Below the pieces are notes generated by a model. It did not search any database. It had not been told where the DNA came from and saw only the letters and a list, made by a program, of their open reading frames with translations. Of a stretch of DNA of 64,000 nucleotides, positions 56,750 through 64,000 are shown one piece after another (positions within the stretch are counted from its first letter, which is position 1; each line of letters opens with the position of its first letter). Made by a program: the position numbers and the translations under genes. The DNA is from Verrucosispora sp. NA02020 (GTDB taxonomy: Bacteria > Actinomycetota > Actinomycetes > Mycobacteriales > Micromonosporaceae): assembly GCF_013364215.1 (NCBI RefSeq), contig NZ_CP054923.1:2418001-2482000 (forward strand), given 5' to 3'.

Positions 56750-57524
56750 GTGCGGTTACTGGTGGTGGGTGGCAGCGGGTTCCTAGGCCGTGAGGTGTGC
56801 CGGCGGGCGGTCGCTGTCGGGTGGGATGTGGTCGGCACATACCACTCGGGGCAGGTCGAGGTCCCCGGTGTGGTGTCACACCGGATCGACGTGACCGATC
56901 GGGCCGCGGTGCGCGAGCTTGTCACACGGGTACGCCCGGACGCGGTGGTCGGCACCCCCTACCGGTACGCCGACGGGGCGGCCCACGTCGCGTGCGCGTC
57001 TGGTGCACCTGTCCAGCGACGCGCTACACGCCGGCCGTTCCGAGGCGTACGCCGATGACGATGTGCCCAGCCCGATCTACCCGTACGGTGCGGCGAAGGC
57101 GGCCGCCGAGACGGCGGTGCGGGCCGTCGACCCGGGCGCGGTGTTGGTGCGTACCTCGCTGATCTTGGGGGAGGGGAGTCCGCAGATCCGGCTCTGCCGG
57201 AACGCGCAGGCCGGGCGGGCCGCCCTGTTCAGTGACGAACTGCGCTGCCCGGTGGATGTCGGCGACCTGGCGGCGGCCGTGCTCGAACTGGTGGAGTCCG
57301 ACTACGCCGGTCCGCTGAATGTGGCCGGGGTCGACGCGGTCAGCCGGGCCGAGCTGGGTCTGCTGGTGGCCCGGCGGGAGGGCCTGGACCCGACCGGCCT
57401 GCACACCACCACCGGGGTCGCTGCCGGGGTGCTCCGTCCCGGCGAGGTGCGCCTGGACTCCACGCGCGCCGCCACGCTCCTGCGGACGCGGTTGCGTGGC
57501 GTCACCGAGCTTCTCGCCGTCTGA
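56750..57524 (+). pseudogene. NAD-dependent epimerase/RmlD-like gene, frameshifted
   Basis: The first frame (from GTG 56750) gives the Rossmann start LLVVGGSGFLGREVCRRAV and runs to about GAAHVA (56990). The homologous continuation, RLVHLSSDALHAGRSEAY with the active-site YGAAKAAAETAV, is in the next frame and ends at 57524. A short deletion of several codons at 56985-57000 explains the shift. Intact relatives are dTDP-4-dehydrorhamnose-reductase-like proteins. Rare TTA and CTA codons lie in the first twelve codons. A sequencing error is possible. Confidence 0.75.
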
Positions 57525-57565
57525 GTCGAACCACGAACACCGCTCCGCCCGGATGCACGATCTCT

Positions 57566-57584
57566 ATGCACAATACTTGTGCAT
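57566..57584 (+). promoter_or_regulatory. Operator palindrome before the second ArsR-MFS pair
   Basis: ATGCACAA-TAC-TTGTGCAT is a perfect eight-base inverted repeat 28 bases before the regulator start. Half-sites ATGCACGA (57553-) and TGTGCACC (57591-) flank it, so binding may be cooperative. Confidence 0.55.
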
Positions 57585-57612
57585 AAGAACTGTGCACCGC
57601 TACGGTGTGGTC

Positions 57613-58206
57613 ATGGGAGACGTGCAGAAGCCGGCACCGCGACGGGTGCGGATCGATCATCGGCAGGTCCGGGCGTTGGCGCACCCGCTGCGTAACCGGC
57701 TGCTCGGTGCGCTGCGGGTGAAGGGGGCGGCGACCGCCACCACCCTCGCCGAGCTGCTGGACACCAACACCGGCGCGACCAGTTACCACCTGCGCCAGTT
57801 GGCCGAGGTCGGGCTGGTCGTCGAGGAGACCGACCGCGGCGCCGGGCGGCAACGCTGGTGGCGGGCCGCGCACGACGTCACGAGCTTCGAGAGCACCGAC
57901 TTCGACGACGATCCGGACGCGCGGGCCGCGATCGAGTGGATCCAGGCCGACCAGGTGCGCCTCTTCGTCGAGCACGCCGAGCGATGGTTCGCCGTACGCG
58001 ACCAGTGGTCGCCGCAGTGGCGCGAAGCCTTCGGCATGAGCGACGTCTTCATGACCATCCCGGCGGCCCGGCTCAAGGAACTCCAGGCGGAGCTGTTGCA
58101 GATCCTCCAGCGCTACCACGCCGAGGCGGATCCCGATGCGCCCGGCGCCGAGCAGGTGCAGGTCGTCCTGGCCAGCCACCCGCTGCTGATGGGGGAGAAG
58201 CGGTGA
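57613..58206 (+). CDS. ArsR-type winged-helix regulator, second pair
   Basis: A 197-residue regulator similar in plan to the one at 12345: RALAHPLRNRLLGALR, then TTLAELLDTNTGATSYHLRQLAEVGLV (helix-turn-helix, about 35-75), then a helical C-terminus. No metal-binding cluster is seen. The ATG at 57613 lacks a ribosome site. It overlaps the MFS gene by GTGA and probably represses the pair through the palindrome at 57566-57584. Confidence 0.87.
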   Translation: MGDVQKPAPRRVRIDHRQVRALAHPLRNRLLGALRVKGAATATTLAELLDTNTGATSYHLRQLAEVGLVVEETDRGAGRQRWWRAAHDVTSFESTDFDDDPDARAAIEWIQADQVRLFVEHAERWFAVRDQWSPQWREAFGMSDVFMTIPAARLKELQAELLQILQRYHAEADPDAPGAEQVQVVLASHPLLMGEKR

Positions 58207-59501
58207 CGAGCGACCTGTCCGTGCTCCAGATCCGCCGTCGTTTCCTGGTCCTGCACGGGCTCCGGTGGTTACCGGTCGGTCTGATGATCCCGGTGACCAT
58301 CCTGCTGATGCAGGAGCGGGGCCTGACCCTGACCCAGATCGGCCTGGCCGTCGGCGCGCAGGGGGTGGTGGTGCTCGCCCTGGAGCTGCCGACCGGCGGG
58401 TTCGCCGACGCGCTGGGCAGCCGGCCGGTGCTGGTGGTGGCGAACGTGGTCGGCCTGGTGTCGCTGGCCCTGCTGGTGGTCGCCGACTCCTTCGCCCTGC
58501 TGGCCGCCGTCTGGGCGTTGCAGGGCGTGTTCCGAGCCCTGGACAGCGGGCCGTTGGAGTCCTGGTACGTCAACAGCACGCTCGCCGCCGACCCGGACGC
58601 CGCGTACGAGAAGGGGCTCGGTCAGGGTGGCGCGGTCCTCGGCCTGTCGATGGCGGCCGGTGCGCTGCTCAGCGGCGGGCTGGTGGCGCTGGGGCCGGTG
58701 GGTCCGGTCAGCGCGCTCACCACGCCGATCGTGATCGCGGTCCTGTTGCAGGCCGTCGCGCTGGTGGCGTTGCTGGCGCTGCTGGTGGAGCAGCGCCCGG
58801 CGGCGGGCGCGGGTGCGCTGCGGTCCTCGGTCCGCGCGGCGCCGCGGATGGTGGGCGAGGCGTTCGGCCTGCTGCGTCGGTCCCGGGTGCTGCTCGCGTT
58901 GGTCGCGGTCGAGCTGTTCTGGGGCTTCGGCATGATGACCTTCGAGGGCCTGCTGCCGGTGCGGCTGGCCGAGGTGGTGGGTGACCCGGACCGGGCCGCC
59001 GCCCTGCTCGGTCCGGCCAACACCGTGGCCTGGCTGGCGTCGGCCGGCGGTGCGGCGCTCACCCCGCTGCTGATCCGTCGGCTGGGGGCCGCACCCGGTG
59101 CCGCCCTGCTGCGGATCGTGCAGGGCGTCACGGTCGTCGGCATGGCCCTGCTGGCCGGTCCGGTCGGCGTGCTGATCGCGTTCATCGCCTGCTACGCCGT
59201 GCACGGCGCGTCCAATCCGCTGCACATGGGACTGCTGCACCGGCAGGTGGACGGTCCCTACCGCAACAGCGTGATCTCGGTGAACTCGATGGTGGCCATG
59301 CCGGCGGGAGCGTTGGGCGGGGCGGTGCTCGGCTTCGTCGGCGACCGGGCCGGGGTGGGCACGGCGATGCTGGTCGGCGCGGTGGTGCTGGCCGTGGCCG
59401 CGCCGCTCTATCTGCCGGCCTGGCGGGCTGCCCGCGCGTCCGCCGGGGCGTCCGCCGGTGCGGGGAGACGGACCGAGGTGAGCGGGAAGGCGCCGGTGTA
59501 G
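58203..59501 (+). CDS. MFS transporter, second ArsR-linked pair
   Basis: A 432-residue, 12-helix transporter. Loop 2-3 reads GGFADALGSRPVLVVAN (motif A), with ALELPTGG in helix 2, as in the group that includes multidrug and macrolide-type exporters. It differs from the MFS at 12956. Its last 94 bases overlap the end of the convergent GNAT gene. The substrate is unknown. Confidence 0.87.
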   Translation: MTSDLSVLQIRRRFLVLHGLRWLPVGLMIPVTILLMQERGLTLTQIGLAVGAQGVVVLALELPTGGFADALGSRPVLVVANVVGLVSLALLVVADSFALLAAVWALQGVFRALDSGPLESWYVNSTLAADPDAAYEKGLGQGGAVLGLSMAAGALLSGGLVALGPVGPVSALTTPIVIAVLLQAVALVALLALLVEQRPAAGAGALRSSVRAAPRMVGEAFGLLRRSRVLLALVAVELFWGFGMMTFEGLLPVRLAEVVGDPDRAAALLGPANTVAWLASAGGAALTPLLIRRLGAAPGAALLRIVQGVTVVGMALLAGPVGVLIAFIACYAVHGASNPLHMGLLHRQVDGPYRNSVISVNSMVAMPAGALGGAVLGFVGDRAGVGTAMLVGAVVLAVAAPLYLPAWRAARASAGASAGAGRRTEVSGKAPV

Positions 59502-60199
59502 CCGAGCCGCCGGTACAACCGGATCGCGCCGGTGTTGTCCGGGTAGACGCCGAGCGCCACCATGTCGTACCGCCGGGACAACGCCCGGGTCATGCCGGCG
59601 GTCAGCGCCGCGCCCAGCCCCTGGTTGCGGTGTGTCGGGCAGACGACCAGCCCGGCGAGGAATCCGACCTCGTCCCGGGTCCGGTCGGCCCCGGCGGCGA
59701 TCAACCGGTCGCCGTCGCGGATGCCGTACCAGTCGACGATCCGGGGATCGCCCGGCCGCGCCGTACTGGTGGGGAACGCCGCGTCGATCAGCGCGGTCAG
59801 CGCCGGATGGTCCGCCGCGTCCAGGCGGACCACGTGTTCCTCACCGGGCTGCGGCGGCGGCGCGCCGGTCGTCCAGAGAAAGTCCCAGTCCCGGTACGCC
59901 GCCACGACCGCACCGGCGCGGTCGGTGGCCGGATCCCGCCGGGGCAGGTGCACCCACTGGCCCGGGTCGAGCGTCCGCTCCTCGGCCAGCGCGGCGACCA
60001 GTGTGACAGCCGCGTCCGGCGGCCCCACGGCGGCGCAGACCGTCGACTGTGGCGACGACAGCAGCCAGCACACCGCCCCCTCGTGTCGCCAGCCGCGCAC
60101 CGGGGCGTGGCGCGGCACCGTGTGCCGGAAGAAGGGGTGGTGGTCCACGGCGGTCAGGATCGCCTCCCGGCCCACCAGCGCCTCCGCAGGGATGATCAC
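59408..60199 (-). CDS. GNAT-family acetyltransferase
   Basis: A 263-residue enzyme. The N-terminal half is family-specific; the C-terminal half has the acetyl-CoA site GLVVCPTHRNQGLGAALTAGM (about 185-205) and VYPDNTGAIRLYRRLGY. Substrate unknown. It faces the MFS gene tail to tail with a 94-base overlap; its own end (PADAPADARAARQAGR) is low complexity, so the true stop may have moved by mutation. Confidence 0.85.
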   Translation of the reverse strand: MIIPAEALVGREAILTAVDHHPFFRHTVPRHAPVRGWRHEGAVCWLLSSPQSTVCAAVGPPDAAVTLVAALAEERTLDPGQWVHLPRRDPATDRAGAVVAAYRDWDFLWTTGAPPPQPGEEHVVRLDAADHPALTALIDAAFPTSTARPGDPRIVDWYGIRDGDRLIAAGADRTRDEVGFLAGLVVCPTHRNQGLGAALTAGMTRALSRRYDMVALGVYPDNTGAIRLYRRLGYTGAFPLTSVRLPAPADAPADARAARQAGR

Positions 60200-60317
60200 C
60201 GCAACAGCCTAGGTGGGGGCGCTGCGGGGCGGCTCGCATCCAGGGTGGAGATTGGCGAGCCGACCGATCGGGTACATCCCGCGCCGAACCTACTGGAACC
60301 CCCACCGGAGGAACGAC

Positions 60318-60527
60318 ATGCTCGCCATCGCCGCCGCTGCGGTCTTCGGCTTCGCCCTGTTGCTCGACCTGCTCGACACCGACCTCGGCGCACCGGACCT
60401 GTTCAACTGGAACACGCTCGTGCTGATCGGCCTGCTGCTGCTGGCCCTCTTCCTGGCCGGCGTCGGCCGGGGCGGCGGTGGCGGTGGCGGCCGCTGGTAC
60501 CGGGGCCGCCGGCCGGGGCGCGGCTGA
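60318..60527 (+). CDS. Small membrane protein with a glycine-rich tail
   Basis: A 69-residue protein with two hydrophobic helices (about 2-18 and 27-46) and a Gly/Arg tail (GRGGGGGGGRWYRGRRPGRG). GGAGGAACGAC before the ATG is a strong ribosome site. I do not recognise a function. Confidence 0.75.
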   Translation: MLAIAAAAVFGFALLLDLLDTDLGAPDLFNWNTLVLIGLLLLALFLAGVGRGGGGGGGRWYRGRRPGRG

Positions 60528-60542
60528 CCGAGAACGATCACC

Positions 60543-60589
60543 CCGGGCTCGACCGGCAGCGCGATTCCGGCGTTGTCGGTCGAGCCCGG
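60543..60589. promoter_or_regulatory. Inverted repeat between the small membrane gene and rarA
   Basis: Perfect 13-base arms CCGGGCTCGACCG (60543-60555) and CGGTCGAGCCCGG (60577-60589), framed by GAGAAC/GTTCTC, lie 14 bases before the rarA start. It could terminate the upstream gene or shape the rarA leader. Confidence 0.55.
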
Positions 60590-60602
60590 TACTGTTCTCG
60601 TG

Positions 60603-62141
60603 ATGGAGTCCGACGCCCTGTTCACCCTCAGTGAACCCACGGCAGCACCCGGTGCGCCGACGGGTTCCGGCGGCGTCGGCGGCTTCACTCCGGCCGGTCC
60701 GGACGCGCCGCTTCCGGTCCGGATGCGCCCGGCCACCCTGGACGAACTCGTCGGTCAGGACCACCTGCTCGCCCCGGGAGCGCCCCTGCGGCAACTCGTC
60801 GCCGGCAACGCGCCGATGTCGGTCATCCTCTGGGGCCCGCCGGGCAGCGGCAAGACGACCATCGCCCACCTGGTGGCCGCCGCCACCGACCGGCGGTTCG
60901 TGGCCATGTCGGCGCTCTCGGCCGGAGTCAAGGACGTCCGGGCCGTGATCGACACCGCCCGGCGGCAGCGGCGCACCGGTGGCCCGCCGACCGTCCTCTT
61001 CATCGACGAGGTGCACCGGTTCAGCAAGACCCAGCAGGACTCCCTGCTCGCCGCCGTCGAGGACCGTACGGTCACGCTGCTCGCCGCCACCACGGAGAAC
61101 CCGTACTTCTCGGTCATCTCGCCACTGTTGTCGCGGTGCGTGCTGCTCACCCTTCAGCCTCTCGACGACGCGGCGGTCCGCGCGCTGCTGCGCCGGGCCC
61201 TGACCGACGAGCGTGGTCTGGGCGGCGCGCTCGTCTGCGAGCCCGAGGCGGAGGACCACCTGGTCCGGTTGGCCGGTGGGGACGTCCGCAAGGCGCTGAC
61301 CGCGCTGGAGGCGGCAGCCGGGTCGGCGACCGCGCTGGGCGCCGGCCGGATCGACCTGGCCACCGCCGAGCGGGCGGTGGACACCGCAGCCGTGCGGTAC
61401 GACCGGGCCGGTGACGCCCACTACGACGTGACCAGCGCGTTCATCAAGAGCATGCGCGGGTCGGACGTGGACGCCGCGTTGCACTGGCTGGCCCGGATGC
61501 TGGTCGCCGGTGAGGACGCCCGGTTCATCGCCCGACGGCTGGTCATCTTCGCCAGCGAGGACGTCGGCATGGCCGATCCCGGTGCGCTGAGCGTCGCCAC
61601 CGCGGCCGCGCACGCCGTCGAGTACGTCGGCCTGCCAGAGGTCCAGCTCAACCTCGCCCAGGCGGTGATCCACCTGGCCACCGCCCCCAAGTCGAACTCG
61701 GCCACCGCCGCGATCGGCGCGGCGATCGCCGACGTCCGGGCCGGTCGGGGTGGCCCGGTCCCGCGCGGACTGCGTGACGGCCACTACGCCGGCGCCCGAG
61801 GGCTCGGCCACGGCATCGGGTACCGCTACCCGCACGACGACCAGCGGGGCGTGCTCACCCAGCAGTACGTGCCGGACGACCTGGTCGGCACCGACTACTA
61901 CCAGCCGAGCCACCACGGTGCGGAACGATCGGTGGCCACGCGGCTGCCGCTGCTGCGCCGGATCGTCCGCGGGCTGCCCGCGCCCGCCCGCGTACCGGCG
62001 GAGAGCACGGGTGACCGGGCGGCGCCGACGGACCGGGCCGAGACGCCGCCGTCCGGAGTCGACGGCGGCCCGTCCACGGGCACGGACGCCCACGCGGCGG
62101 ATGAGGTCGGCCGCAGCGCCGACGGGAAGGGTCAACAGTGA
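60603..62141 (+). CDS. rarA: Replication-associated recombination ATPase RarA
   Basis: A 512-residue AAA+ ATPase (MgsA/WRNIP1 family) that acts at stalled replication forks. Walker A is GPPGSGKTT (78-86), Walker [11 protein letters not shown] near 140, sensor 1 [13 protein letters not shown] near 162. The C-terminal tetramer domain has [10 protein letters not shown] and [10 protein letters not shown] disordered tail of about 60 residues ends it. ATG 60603 is preferred over GTG 60600. The next gene overlaps by GTGA. Confidence 0.94.
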   Translation: MESDALFTLSEPTAAPGAPTGSGGVGGFTPAGPDAPLPVRMRPATLDELVGQDHLLAPGAPLRQLVAGNAPMSVILWGPPGSGKTTIAHLVAAATDRRFVAMSALSAGVKDVRAVIDTARRQRRTGGPPTVLFIDEVHRFSKTQQDSLLAAVEDRTVTLLAATTENPYFSVISPLLSRCVLLTLQPLDDAAVRALLRRALTDERGLGGALVCEPEAEDHLVRLAGGDVRKALTALEAAAGSATALGAGRIDLATAERAVDTAAVRYDRAGDAHYDVTSAFIKSMRGSDVDAALHWLARMLVAGEDARFIARRLVIFASEDVGMADPGALSVATAAAHAVEYVGLPEVQLNLAQAVIHLATAPKSNSATAAIGAAIADVRAGRGGPVPRGLRDGHYAGARGLGHGIGYRYPHDDQRGVLTQQYVPDDLVGTDYYQPSHHGAERSVATRLPLLRRIVRGLPAPARVPAESTGDRAAPTDRAETPPSGVDGGPSTGTDAHAADEVGRSADGKGQQ

Positions 62142-64000
62142 AATCGTCGGAGCGACCGGAGGACGGCCAGGAGGAGCGGCGTCCCAAGGGCCGCCGCTGG
62201 GGCCGGAGCAAACCCGAGGCCGCCCCGGAGGACCCGGGCCCCGGTGAGGACTTCGGCTGGATCGACGACCTGCGCTCGGCGAAGCAGCAGCGCGGCGAAC
62301 TCGGCCCGGACGGGGTCGCCCCGCCTCCGGACGGCCCCGGCGCCCGCCCCGGCCCGCCGGCACCGCCGGTCACCGACCGTCCCGGCCAGGTACCTCCGGT
62401 CCGTCCGGGGCAGCCGCCCGCCGGACGCCCGGCGTCACCGGCCGGGTCCGTTCCGCCGCCGCCTCCCGGATCCGTCCCGCCACCTCCCGGAGCAGTCCCG
62501 CCGCCGCCCGGCGGCCGGGCCCCGATGCCGCCCGGACCCGGCGCACCGGATCCGTCCGCCGGTCCACCGGCTGCTCCGCCCCGCCGGCTCCCGACCGAGA
62601 CACCACGCTCCCGTCCGGTCGACGGGCCGTGGCCTGGCGCACCGGCCCCCCGGCCGCCCGCCGGTCCGCCGCCTCACGCTGGTCCGCCCCCGGCTGGTCC
62701 GCCTCACGCCGGTCCGCCTCACGCTGGTCCGTCTCCGGCAGGTCCGCCTCACCCTGCTTCGCCCGCTAGCGGGCCCCGGCCGGCCGCCGCCGCGCCTCCG
62801 GCCTCCGGCCCCCGGCCACCCGCCGGACCTGGCGACCGGGCTCCAGGTCGGCCGCCGTTCGCTGCCGGTCCGTCGCCGACGGAACACGGCGACCGGGCCC
62901 CGGGTGGACCGCCGTTCGCGGCTGTCCCGCCGCCCGGCGGGCGGCGGGAAGCCGGCCCGACGGGCGAGCCGACCGGTGGCTGGTCGTCCGTCGAGGCGGG
63001 CGGTCCGCCCGGTTGGCGTGGGCGTCCCGGACCCGCCGAGCCGCCCTCGGGTGCGCCGGGCGGTCCCACCTCCGCGATGCCGACCGGCCCGGTCCCTGGC
63101 ACGCCGACCGGCCCGGTCCCGGGTGTGCCGACCGGGCCCGAGTCCGGTGGACCGGCCGGCCCCGCCCCGCATCAGCCCGCTCCACGGCGGAACCCCTCCG
63201 GGCGGCCCAGCGGGATTCCGGCCAGCGCGCGCCGGACCGTCCCGCGCGGTCCCGCCCGGGGCACGCCGCCGGATCCGGGCGCTGGTCCGCGTACCGCTGA
63301 CCGCACCGACCCCGACGTGACCGCCGGCGGCCGGAGCGGAGGCCTCGGTGGCCCCGCCGTCGCTGGTGGGCCCTCCGCCGAGCCGGCGGGAGGCCGCCGG
63401 GGTGGACGGCGCCGCGCCGCCGAGCCCGAGGAAGAGCAACCGATCGTCCCGCTGTCCGGCAACGCGCCGGAGATCCCCGGCGTGCCGTCCGGCGACCCGT
63501 CGGCGATTCCTGTCGCCCCGCCGGAGACCCGCACCGCTACTCCGGCAGGCACCGACAGTTCGTTCCGGGGCCGCCGCGCCGCGCTGGAGGAACCGGCGAC
63601 GCCACCGGCCGCGCGCCGGACCGACGAGCAGACCGAGACACCGGTACGGGGCCGCCGCGCGGCCGACGTCCAGGAGACGCCGCCCCAGGGGCGGCGGGCC
63701 GCCGACGAATCCGGGCGCGCTCCCGCCCCGGGCGACACCGGCGAACGACCGTTCGCGGCCCGGCCGGGTGACACGGGTGGGCGTCCCTTCGCGTCGCGGT
63801 CCGGCGACACCGGTGAGCGGCCCTTCGCCTCGCGGCCCGCTGACACCGGTGAGCGTCCCTTCGTGTCCCGGCCGGCTGACACGGGTGAGCGTCCGTACGT
63901 GTCACGGCCCGGTGACACCGGTGAACGGCCGTTCGCGGCCCGGCCCGGTGACGGTCGGGCCGGGCGTCCGGAACGGCCGGCCGACTGGCTGCGGCAGGCC
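62138..64000 (+). CDS. Very proline-rich, probably disordered protein (3' end outside window)
   Basis: A frame of 621 codons, open to the window edge and without any stop, begins with a GTG overlapping the rarA stop. A short ordered-looking start ([21 protein letters not shown], 36-56) is followed by hundreds of Pro/Gly/Ala/Arg residues, FRGRRAA/VRGRRAA/PQGRRAA motifs (near 475-525), and six 12-residue repeats of [12 protein letters not shown] type (63731-63946). It resembles linkers of large actinobacterial membrane proteins. No membrane helix lies in the visible part. Function unknown. Confidence 0.8.
   Translation, partial: MKSSERPEDGQEERRPKGRRWGRSKPEAAPEDPGPGEDFGWIDDLRSAKQQRGELGPDGVAPPPDGPGARPGPPAPPVTDRPGQVPPVRPGQPPAGRPASPAGSVPPPPPGSVPPPPGAVPPPPGGRAPMPPGPGAPDPSAGPPAAPPRRLPTETPRSRPVDGPWPGAPAPRPPAGPPPHAGPPPAGPPHAGPPHAGPSPAGPPHPASPASGPRPAAAAPPASGPRPPAGPGDRAPGRPPFAAGPSPTEHGDRAPGGPPFAAVPPPGGRREAGPTGEPTGGWSSVEAGGPPGWRGRPGPAEPPSGAPGGPTSAMPTGPVPGTPTGPVPGVPTGPESGGPAGPAPHQPAPRRNPSGRPSGIPASARRTVPRGPARGTPPDPGAGPRTADRTDPDVTAGGRSGGLGGPAVAGGPSAEPAGGRRGGRRRAAEPEEEQPIVPLSGNAPEIPGVPSGDPSAIPVAPPETRTATPAGTDSSFRGRRAALEEPATPPAARRTDEQTETPVRGRRAADVQETPPQGRRAADESGRAPAPGDTGERPFAARPGDTGGRPFASRSGDTGERPFASRPADTGERPFVSRPADTGERPYVSRPGDTGERPFAARPGDGRAGRPERPADWLRQA
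63731..63946 (+). repeat. Six 36-base repeats coding TGERPF-type units
   Basis: Six consecutive units of 12 residues (consensus [12 protein letters not shown]) with changes at positions 1, 5, 8-10 and 11. Third positions vary more than protein sequence, which suggests selection on the peptide. Confidence 0.85.

Noticed and set aside
59841..62363. Long minus-strand open frame opposite rarA
   Set aside because: Low-complexity Arg/Gly/Ala content and no recognisable motif; the plus strand codes a complete RarA.
63731..63946. Zinc-finger linkers (TGERPF)
   Set aside because: The TGERPF words lack any Cys-Cys-His-His pattern; they are part of a low-complexity 12-residue repeat.

Overview
The window is very GC-rich (about 72-73 percent by eye), with a strong G/C bias at third codon positions and many GTG starts. 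Its gene order is that of a high-GC actinomycete. The phosphatidylinositol-mannoside genes, the pdxST-yebC-ruvCAB-yajC-secDF-apt-relA string and the short repeats between genes suggest Micromonosporaceae, most likely Micromonospora or a close relative. The genus is an inference, not a database result. I saw no rRNA, tRNA, CRISPR array, transposase or integrase.

Conserved backbone. A cut-off aldo/keto reductase (1-308) and an EF-G-like GTPase (minus strand) precede pgsA-patA-pimA (phosphatidylinositol and its mannosides), a small membrane protein, and pdxS-pdxT (vitamin B6). yebC lies at 11.4 kb. The backbone resumes at 38 kb with ruvC-ruvA-ruvB (Holliday junctions), yajC-secD-secF (protein export), apt and relA (purine salvage, stringent response), two membrane-anchored cyclophilins, a metallo-hydrolase, hisS, aspS and rarA. 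The last gene, a very proline-rich open frame from 62138, runs off the window.

Accessory blocks. Between pdxT and yebC sits a minus-strand three-gene cassette (7939-10792). It holds an unrecognised protein, a small one-helix membrane protein and an orphan VirD4/TraG-like ATPase without other conjugation genes. This is the best candidate for an undescribed system. Between yebC and ruvC about 26 kb are interposed: an ArsR-MFS pair, small regulators and acetyltransferases, a DUF402 protein with an expanded repeat, an ABC exporter with a two-component system, an M48 protease with LemA, a PadR-regulated membrane protein, dnaE, an aminotransferase, a secreted lysozyme-like gene with an exact 584-bp tandem duplication, an MFS-TetR pair, DedA and a cation antiporter. 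From 51.6 to 60.5 kb there is a second mixed block: thioesterase/HxlR, a deleted SGNH-hydrolase pseudogene, a streptogrisin-like protease, a frameshifted epimerase, a second ArsR-MFS pair and a GNAT enzyme.

Non-coding structure. A dispersed hairpin family with a conserved loop (TAACGCCTNGNGTATAG-like) occurs between genes near 7.07, 31.6, 33.3, 51.6 and 54.7 kb. A second palindromic family shares an 18-base word between 322 and 26593. Clear terminator hairpins and several operator-like palindromes next to ArsR, PadR, TetR and HxlR genes are listed individually.
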